A stretch of 64,000 nucleotides of DNA, from positions 62,001-126,000 of the forward strand of contig JAEUMY010000020.1 in the NCBI GenBank assembly GCA_016791265.1. The letters run 5' to 3'. The translations under genes were made by a program, and so were the position numbers. The notes under the pieces were generated by a model, which was given only the letters and a program-made list of their open reading frames with translations, ran no database searches and was not told where the DNA came from. This document shows positions 58,762 through 64,000 of this stretch, one piece after another (positions within the stretch are counted from its first letter, which is position 1; each line of letters starts with the position of its first letter). The stretch is from Betaproteobacteria bacterium. GTDB taxonomy: Bacteria > Pseudomonadota > Gammaproteobacteria > Burkholderiales > Usitatibacteraceae.

Positions 58762-60102
58762 TTACCTGCCGCGCGACTTTTCGGTATCGGGCTCCGCCCA
58801 AAGTGACTCGGCAGCGCGCGCGGCACGCTCGACAACGCCGGATGCGGCGACTTTGTGATCGTTGACGTAGGCCTCGTGATTGGCCTCGACATCGGACAGA
58901 TCGTAGAGGTAATTCACCATGAAGCCCAGCGACTGGGCCACACCCTTGGTCGAAAGATCCGCCGCGCGGTTGATGCGCTCCAGCCGCGCGCCATTGCCGA
59001 GATGAAAACGCGCCACCGGGTCGCGTGAGTGGCCGGATTCCCACTCGCGGGTCAGATACCAGGCCAAGAGCTGATCAACGCGCTCGCTGGATTCTGGCGG
59101 CGGCAAACCCTGGCGGGTCAGCAGGCCCGAGACCGCCTGGCGCGTGGTGTCATCCGCCCATGCCTGGCGCTCGCCGACTCGCCGCGTCAACCACTTCATG
59201 AAACCTGGCACGGGTGACAGCGTTGCGAATATTCGCAAGTTGGGCAGTTCGGCTTGCAGGTCCGCCGCGACCTGCTTGATGAGAAAGTTGCCGAAGGAAA
59301 TGCCGCGCAAGCCTTCCTGGCAGTTGGTGATGGAGTAAAAGATTGCGCAGCGTGCGCGGCGAGGGTCGCCGATCGCGCTGTCCAATGACAGGATGGGCGC
59401 GACCGCGCTGGGGAGCTCGTCGGTGAACGCGACCTCGACGAAGATGAGCGGGTCGTCCGGCAGCGCGGGATGGAAAAAGCCGAAACAGCGGCGGTCGGCG
59501 GCGAGGCGACGCTTGAGATCAGGAAAGCCCTGAATGGCATGCACCGCCTCGTACTGGATCAGCTTCTCCAGAATGGCGGCGGGCGTGTTCCAGTCGATGC
59601 GGCGAAGTTCGAGAAAGCCGCGGTTGAACCAGGAGCCGAGCAAGTGTTGCAAATCGTGATCGATGACGACATATTCTGGATGCGCCTTCAACTCTTTCAG
59701 CAGCGCCGTGCGCAGCGACACCAACGTCTCGGTGCCGCCGGGCGCCATGTTCATGCGGCGGAACACTTCCTGGCGCGGCGGCTCGGACACGAATTGCAGA
59801 AACGCCAGATTGGCAGGCGTTGGCGCCTTGTAGTAGGCCTCGGCGGCGGACAACACCTCACGCGGATTGGGAGAGAAGTCGCGGGCCAGCAAGTCGAAGA
59901 AGTGGCGGCGGCCCGCCTCGTCCAATCCCTTGTACAGCGCGACTGCGCGGCGGGCCATGACGGCACCCGACGCCTCTCCGCGTTCCGAGATCAACGTCGC
60001 GAGAAGACGCGCGAGGCGGTTGGCGCGGCGCTCGGCGCGTGGCTGAGCCAGGGCGGTGATCGACCCCACCATCCGCCCCAGCATTTCGCGCGTCTCGCTC
60101 AT
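58762..60102 (-). CDS. Malonyl-CoA decarboxylase
   Basis: 446 residues. Family features include IDHDLQHLLGSWFNRGFLEL, RRIDWNTPAAILEKLIQYEA, FYSITNCQEGLRGISFGNFL and the catalytic-His segment DPVARFHLGNGARLERIN. It converts malonyl-CoA to acetyl-CoA and CO2. Last gene of the malonate operon, seven bases after matB. The palindrome at 59225 encodes LRIFATLSP. Confidence 0.9.
   Translation of the reverse strand: MSETREMLGRMVGSITALAQPRAERRANRLARLLATLISERGEASGAVMARRAVALYKGLDEAGRRHFFDLLARDFSPNPREVLSAAEAYYKAPTPANLAFLQFVSEPPRQEVFRRMNMAPGGTETLVSLRTALLKELKAHPEYVVIDHDLQHLLGSWFNRGFLELRRIDWNTPAAILEKLIQYEAVHAIQGFPDLKRRLAADRRCFGFFHPALPDDPLIFVEVAFTDELPSAVAPILSLDSAIGDPRRARCAIFYSITNCQEGLRGISFGNFLIKQVAADLQAELPNLRIFATLSPVPGFMKWLTRRVGERQAWADDTTRQAVSGLLTRQGLPPPESSERVDQLLAWYLTREWESGHSRDPVARFHLGNGARLERINRAADLSTKGVAQSLGFMVNYLYDLSDVEANHEAYVNDHKVAASGVVERAARAAESLWAEPDTEKSRGR
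59225..59236. repeat. Iterated palindrome, copy 30
   Basis: In the malonyl-CoA decarboxylase gene, RIFA frame (NLRIFATLS). Confidence 0.95.
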
Positions 60103-60109
60103 GGCGTCG

Positions 60110-61621
60110 TCAGGCTTTGCCGTACTGCTGCCGCAACACGTTCTTCTGCACCTTGCCCATCGCGTTGCGCGGCAGATCCGTCACCACATGCACGCGCTTG
60201 GGCACCTTGAAGTTGGCGAGCTTCGACTTCAACATCGCGATCACTTCGCTCTCCACCACGGGCGTGGCACCCGCCTTTTGCACCACCACCGCCGTGACGG
60301 CCTCGCCGAAATCCGGATGCGGCACACCGATCACGGCAGACTCCGCCACACCGGGCATCTCGTCCAGCAGCAACTCGATTTCCTTCGGATACACGTTGTA
60401 GCCGCCGGTGATGACGAGATCCTTGCTGCGGCCCACGATGCTGAGATAGCCATCCTCATCAAAGCGGCCGACGTCGCCCGTCTTGAAATAGCCATCGGCG
60501 GTGAACTCCTCCGCGTTCTTCTCCGGCATGCGCCAGTAGCCGGGCAGCACGTTGTCGCCCTTCACGAGGATGTCGCCGATCTCGCCCGACTTCACGGGCG
60601 CGCCGTCCGCGCCCTCCACCAACACAGACACACCGGGCAGCGGCGGACCGACCGTGCCGCCCTTGCGCTCGCCTTCCAGCGGATTGGAGGTGATCATGCC
60701 GGTCTCGGTCATGCCGTAGCGTTCAAGGATGACTTTGCCCGTGCGTTCACGGAAGGCCTCGAACGTTTCGGTGAGCAGTGGCGCCGAGCCGGAGATGAAG
60801 AGGCGAATATTCGCGACATGCGCCCGGTCGAATTTCTCGTCAGCCAGCAGGCGGACGTAATAGGTCGGCACGCCCATGAACACGGTCGCGCGTGGCAAGG
60901 CGCGCATCACCGCCGCCGCCTCGAAGCGCGAATGGAAAATCATGCGTCCCCCATTCAACAACGCGCAGTGACAGGCGACAAAGAGGCCATGCACATGGAA
61001 CAGCGGCAGCGTATGCAGCAGCACGTCGCCGGGCCGAAAGCCCCAGGTCTTGTGCAGGGCCAGCGCGTTGGATGCGAGATTGCGATGGGTGATCATCGCG
61101 CCCTTCGACCGGCCTGTCGTTCCAGAGGTGTAGAGGATCGCGGCCAAGTCATCCGCCGCGCGCATGGCGGTGTCGAAGGTCGCAGTCGCTGCCGCCGAGC
61201 GCTCCATCAGCGTGCCCTGCCCGTGTTCATCCAGCGTGAGGAGATGCGGAATGACGAGTCGGGTGCAAATCTCGTCCGTCCAGGCGAGTGACTTGGGTTG
61301 CGTGATGACGGCGCGCGGCTCGGCGTTGCCGAGGAAGTACTCCACCTCGGCGGACTGATACGCCGTGTTGAGCGGCAGCCAGACCAGCCCTGCGCGCAAG
61401 CAGCCGAGATAGAGAAACAACGCCTGCGGCGACTTTTCCACCTGCGCCGCCACACGGTCGCCCGGCTTCAAGCCAAGACCGGTGAGATAGGACGCGAAGC
61501 GCGCCGTGGCCTGATCCAGCTCGCGAAAAGTGACGGCCACACCGTGATCCGTCTCCAGAAAAACCGTGTCGCGGTCCAGCGGAAAGCGCGATTCGAAGAG
61601 CGCATGGAGATTGTGGTTCAT
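60110..61621 (-). CDS. matB: Malonyl-CoA synthetase
   Basis: 503 residues of the adenylate-forming superfamily. P-loop AAILYTSGTTGRSKGAMITH, A5 motif ILERYGMTETGMITSNPLEG, hinge DGYFKTGDVGRFDEDGYLSI, and the catalytic Lys in PRNAMGKVQKNVL. The RYGMTETGM signature and the adjoining malonyl-CoA decarboxylase point to malonate as substrate. Start ATG 61621; the upstream gene stops seven bases before. The palindrome at 60803 encodes HVANIRLFISGSAPL. Confidence 0.92.
   Translation of the reverse strand: MNHNLHALFESRFPLDRDTVFLETDHGVAVTFRELDQATARFASYLTGLGLKPGDRVAAQVEKSPQALFLYLGCLRAGLVWLPLNTAYQSAEVEYFLGNAEPRAVITQPKSLAWTDEICTRLVIPHLLTLDEHGQGTLMERSAAATATFDTAMRAADDLAAILYTSGTTGRSKGAMITHRNLASNALALHKTWGFRPGDVLLHTLPLFHVHGLFVACHCALLNGGRMIFHSRFEAAAVMRALPRATVFMGVPTYYVRLLADEKFDRAHVANIRLFISGSAPLLTETFEAFRERTGKVILERYGMTETGMITSNPLEGERKGGTVGPPLPGVSVLVEGADGAPVKSGEIGDILVKGDNVLPGYWRMPEKNAEEFTADGYFKTGDVGRFDEDGYLSIVGRSKDLVITGGYNVYPKEIELLLDEMPGVAESAVIGVPHPDFGEAVTAVVVQKAGATPVVESEVIAMLKSKLANFKVPKRVHVVTDLPRNAMGKVQKNVLRQQYGKA
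60803..60814. repeat. Iterated palindrome, copy 31
   Basis: In matB, ANIR frame (HVANIRLFI). Confidence 0.95.
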
Positions 61622-61628
61622 CGCGGTC

Positions 61629-62858
61629 TCACTCCACCAAGCCCGGCACGAGGCCCAGCTTGAATTCCTCCTCGGCCACACCCGCTTTTTTCAGATCGGC
61701 GAACTCGATCTCCTCCTCCTTGTTGTCGCCCAGGATGCTGGCAATGGCGGAGCCAGGCAGCACCTGGATGGTCTTGCCGCGCACGATGCCAAGTTGCGTC
61801 GTGGCGGCGGCGAAGGCGACGAAACTTCCGCCGCCGGACGTGCCCAGCACGGCGAGGCGGGCCGGTTTCAACTGATGCAAAGCCAGCGACAGGTTGAACA
61901 GGTACTCGGAGAGAACGACTTTCTCGTCGTCGATGCGGGCGGAATGCGAGTCACAATCCAGCAAGAGCAAAACAGGCAGATCGCGCTGCTCATCAGTCGC
62001 CAGCGTCCATGCCGCATCGGCCAGTGCCCACGCAGCGGCGGCACCCAGTGTCTTGCCGCCGATGAAACCCAGCACCCGATGTTTCACCTCATCCAGCACG
62101 GCCTCGCCGATGACCACACCGTCGCGTTCGCGCAATGCGTATCCACCAACAAGGAGTTTGGTCAGGTCCTTACGCTGCAGCGCATCCTGCGGCGGCTTCA
62201 GCGCATCCTTCAATTTGCCCAGCCGCTGGGCAAGCTCCGCGTGACGTTGCGCGGCAGTCATCGCCGGCACGCGCAATGCGTTGGCCATGTGGTGATCGAA
62301 CGAGTTGGCCGCGATGTTGGCCGGACTGGCCTTGGCGCGCGCCTCCGCACTGATGCTGGCCTGAGCGATGGCCTTGAACATCTCATCCAGCGGGTTGCTG
62401 CCCGCCGCCTGCGCGAGGATGGAGGGGCCGGACATCGCGAGCTGCGTCTGCGGTGCGAATATTCGCACCCGGCCCAGATGCGCCAGCATGCTCGCGCCGC
62501 CGTAGCAGTTGGCGCCGAGCACCGTGACAATGTGCGCAGGTGAAGCGGCCAGTTCCATCGCTGCGCGGAACATCGCCCGGAACGCGCCCAGCGCGGGCAA
62601 GCCCTGCGACACGCGGGCACCCGCCGAGTCGAGATACAGAATCAGCGGCTTGGTGTCCTTCGCGGCGAGGCGGAAGAGCTGCGCCAGCTTGTTGCACTCC
62701 ATCAGCCCAAGCGAGCCGGAGGCGATCTTGTTTTCCACCAAGGCCACTTGAACGACCGTGTCGCCGATCTTGCCGCGACCGAGGGTGAGATTGCCGACGA
62801 CCTCGCCGAATGGCGTGAAGCCGACCGATTTCTTGAGGGGTTCGAGATGCGTGCTCAT
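61629..62858 (-). CDS. Malonate decarboxylase beta/gamma-like fused carboxyltransferase
   Basis: 409 residues carrying two crotonase-like carboxyltransferase halves. The first has LILYLDSAGARVSQGLPALG and VTVLGANCYGGASMLAHLG. The second has LPVLLLLDCDSHSARIDDEK, AVLGTSGGGSFVAFAAATTQ and KTIQVLPGSAIASILG. This is the layout of MdcD joined to MdcE. No MdcA or ACP-like MdcC is visible. The ATG overlaps the previous stop (ATGA). The palindrome at 62455 encodes RVRIFAPQ. Confidence 0.78.
   Translation of the reverse strand: MSTHLEPLKKSVGFTPFGEVVGNLTLGRGKIGDTVVQVALVENKIASGSLGLMECNKLAQLFRLAAKDTKPLILYLDSAGARVSQGLPALGAFRAMFRAAMELAASPAHIVTVLGANCYGGASMLAHLGRVRIFAPQTQLAMSGPSILAQAAGSNPLDEMFKAIAQASISAEARAKASPANIAANSFDHHMANALRVPAMTAAQRHAELAQRLGKLKDALKPPQDALQRKDLTKLLVGGYALRERDGVVIGEAVLDEVKHRVLGFIGGKTLGAAAAWALADAAWTLATDEQRDLPVLLLLDCDSHSARIDDEKVVLSEYLFNLSLALHQLKPARLAVLGTSGGGSFVAFAAATTQLGIVRGKTIQVLPGSAIASILGDNKEEEIEFADLKKAGVAEEEFKLGLVPGLVE
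62455..62466. repeat. Iterated palindrome, copy 32
   Basis: In the MdcDE-like gene, RIFA frame (RVRIFAPQT). Confidence 0.95.
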
Positions 62859-64000
62859 GCGGCCGATTTTCGCATGGCTCTGGCCAGCAGTTGCGCAACA
62901 TGCACCGCCTCGCGGTGCGCCCCGTCGTGAATTTGGTGCCGACAACTGGTGCCATCGGCCACGATCAGCGTCGCCGCGTCCGCCTTCCGCACCGCAGGCA
63001 GCAATGACAACTCGGCCATTTTCATCGACACATCGAAGTGCTCCGCCTCATACCCAAAGGCGCCTGCCATGCCGCAGCAGGAGGATTCGATCGCGTCGAC
63101 CTTGAGATCGGGAATCCACTTCAGCACCTCCAGCACCGGCGTGAAGGCGTCAAAGGCTTTCTGGTGGCAGTGGCCGTGGACCAGGGCCTGCTTTTCCGGC
63201 AGCGCTTGAAGGTCCAGATTCAGGCGACCCGCCCGCTTTTGCGCCACCAGGAACTCTTCAAACAGCATGGCCTTGCCCGCGAGGGCTTCCGTCTCGGGCC
63301 CCGGCAGCAGGGACTTGAACTCATCGCGCAACGTGAGCAGGCAGGAGGGCTCCAACCCGACGACAGGCACGCCACGCTCGACAAAGGGCTGCAGGATGTC
63401 CAGCGTTCGCCGCGCCTCGGCACGCGCTTCGTCGAGCATGCCGGCGGAGAGGAAGGTGCGGCCGCAGCAGGCGGGGCGGTCACCCTGATTCATGGCGAAA
63501 TGCACCTGATAGCCCGCCGCCTGCAACACCTCGACCGCGGCATGGACGTTGTCCGGCTCGAAACTGCAATTGAAGGTATCGGCGAACAGGACAACTTCGT
63601 TTGTGTCGTTCACCGAAAATCCCCCCTGCCCCCCTTTTTCAAAGGGGGGTGGCGAAGCCCGGGGGGTTGCCACGCGTGCCCCTTTTTCAAAGGGGGGTGG
63701 CGAAGCCCGGGGGGTTTCCACGTGTGCCCCTTTTTCAAAAGGGGATGGAGAACTGGCTGCGGCGCCCGATGCATGCACTTCCCCCTTTGCAAAAGGGGGA
63801 TTGAGGGGGATTTCGCTTCGCCATGTTGGGAGTGCTCTTTGCCTTGCGAAGCCCAGCAGCGGCTTGCCCAGGTTCTGCACGGCGTTGACCAGCGGCGCCA
63901 CTCGCTTTGCCCACGCCGCATAGCGCGGCAGATACGCGATCGCCCGGTCTTTCAGCGTAAAGCCATGCTTCTGCTTGTACTGATGCAGGAACTCGACTTT
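62855..64000 (-). CDS. FAD/Fe-S oxidoreductase, C-terminal cysteine-rich (CCG) part (5' end outside window)
   Basis: The frame is open to the window edge; 381 residues are visible. Two CCG domains of the glycolate/D-lactate oxidase family are present: DRPACCGRTFLSAGML with GLEPSCLLTLRDEFK, then LVHGHCHQKAF with IESSCCGMAGAFGYE. It most likely belongs to a large FAD-linked 2-hydroxyacid dehydrogenase. Four palindromic GC repeats are inserted in-frame at about 63620-63815. First visible gene of the malonate cluster; its stop overlaps the next ATG. Confidence 0.82.
   Translation of the reverse strand, partial: KVEFLHQYKQKHGFTLKDRAIAYLPRYAAWAKRVAPLVNAVQNLGKPLLGFARQRALPTWRSEIPLNPPFAKGEVHASGAAASSPSPFEKGAHVETPRASPPPFEKGARVATPRASPPPFEKGGQGGFSVNDTNEVVLFADTFNCSFEPDNVHAAVEVLQAAGYQVHFAMNQGDRPACCGRTFLSAGMLDEARAEARRTLDILQPFVERGVPVVGLEPSCLLTLRDEFKSLLPGPETEALAGKAMLFEEFLVAQKRAGRLNLDLQALPEKQALVHGHCHQKAFDAFTPVLEVLKWIPDLKVDAIESSCCGMAGAFGYEAEHFDVSMKMAELSLLPAVRKADAATLIVADGTSCRHQIHDGAHREAVHVAQLLARAMRKSAA
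63620..63815. repeat. Four-copy CCCC-TTTTTCAAA-GGGG palindrome cluster inside a coding region
   Basis: Units such as CCCCTTTTTCAAAGGGG recur four times at about 50-base spacing, separated by GTGGCGAAGCCCGGGGGGTT-like spacers. All remain in frame, giving a P-P-F-E-K-G repeat of about 65 residues inside the FAD/Fe-S oxidase. Homologues, as I recall, have a short linker here. Confidence 0.85.

Noticed and set aside
4571..62466. GCGAATATTCGC as an intrinsic terminator
   Set aside because: A palindrome without a loop or T-tract cannot form a terminator hairpin, and most copies are within genes.
4571..62466. GCGAATATTCGC as a Fur box
   Set aside because: The arms resemble the Fur-type site at 53892, but the spacer is two bases instead of three, and copies lie in genes with no iron link.
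4571..62466. GCGAATATTCGC as a transposed or inserted repeat
   Set aside because: Conserved proteins show no extra residues at the sites, and no larger flanking element is shared, except in the local duplication at 4.6/6.6 kb.

Overview
This 64-kb window looks like chromosome from a GC-rich Gram-negative proteobacterium, most likely a betaproteobacterium. The evidence is the Entner-Doudoroff cluster with HexR, the TonB/hemP iron locus with a 19-bp Fur-type palindrome, Tat-exported PhoX with a Pho box, glutaryl-CoA dehydrogenase, and DUF3016/DUF1178/DUF3429-type proteins. I cannot place it to genus from sequence alone. No rRNA, tRNA or CRISPR array was seen.

Layout. 1-6.7 kb is a rearranged RHS polymorphic-toxin locus. 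It holds two toxin-tip/immunity cassettes, a 364-bp duplicated RHS segment, a copy of the pgi 3' end, an IS110 remnant and a Sel1-repeat gene. 6.8-13.7 kb is central sugar metabolism: hexR-pgi on the minus strand, divergent from edd-eda-zwf, with two HexR-like operators between them. 13.9-18.5 kb has a secreted duplicated-domain protein, decayed tails of tyrS and zwf, a MocR regulator divergent from a P460-like cytochrome, and tyrS. 18.7-37.4 kb is a dense conflict/signalling island. It contains a TIR-membrane protein plus secreted TPR protein on the plus strand. On the minus strand are six co-oriented genes: TIR-STAND-TPR, a 2062-residue double-hydrolase/CHAT-protease protein, a TIR-like protein, a KGGTGR-type ATPase-TPR protein, a TPR/SLOG-like/nucleotide-cyclase protein, and a TIR-membrane protein frame-shifted at a 7-base homopolymer. 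37.5-48.7 kb is housekeeping: dioxygenase, CoA transferase, membrane proteins, FNT channel, universal stress protein, S9 peptidase, phoX and a c-type cytochrome. 48.7-53.9 kb is a Fur-type iron operon (hemP, receptor, PiuC-like hydroxylase, TonB). 54-64 kb holds gcdH, GNAT, SDR, OmpA-like and DUF1178 genes, and a coupled malonate operon (FAD/Fe-S oxidase, MdcDE-like fusion, matB, malonyl-CoA decarboxylase).

The most striking signal cuts across all of this. The perfect 12-bp palindrome GCGAATATTCGC occurs 32 times exactly (plus three one-mismatch copies) where about 0.003 would be expected from base composition. Nineteen copies lie inside genes, where they write ANIR, RIFA or EYS into unrelated proteins, and 13 lie between genes. 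In conserved proteins (TyrS, Eda) the copy sits in an ungapped alignment, so it appears to have been made by substitution rather than insertion. This resembles the behaviour of the cyanobacterial HIP1 octamer, but with a different and longer sequence. The second candidate novelty is the 18.7-37.4 kb island, which combines four TIR domains, a STAND NTPase, a caspase-like CHAT protease fused to lipase-like domains, a SLOG-like sensor and a class III cyclase.
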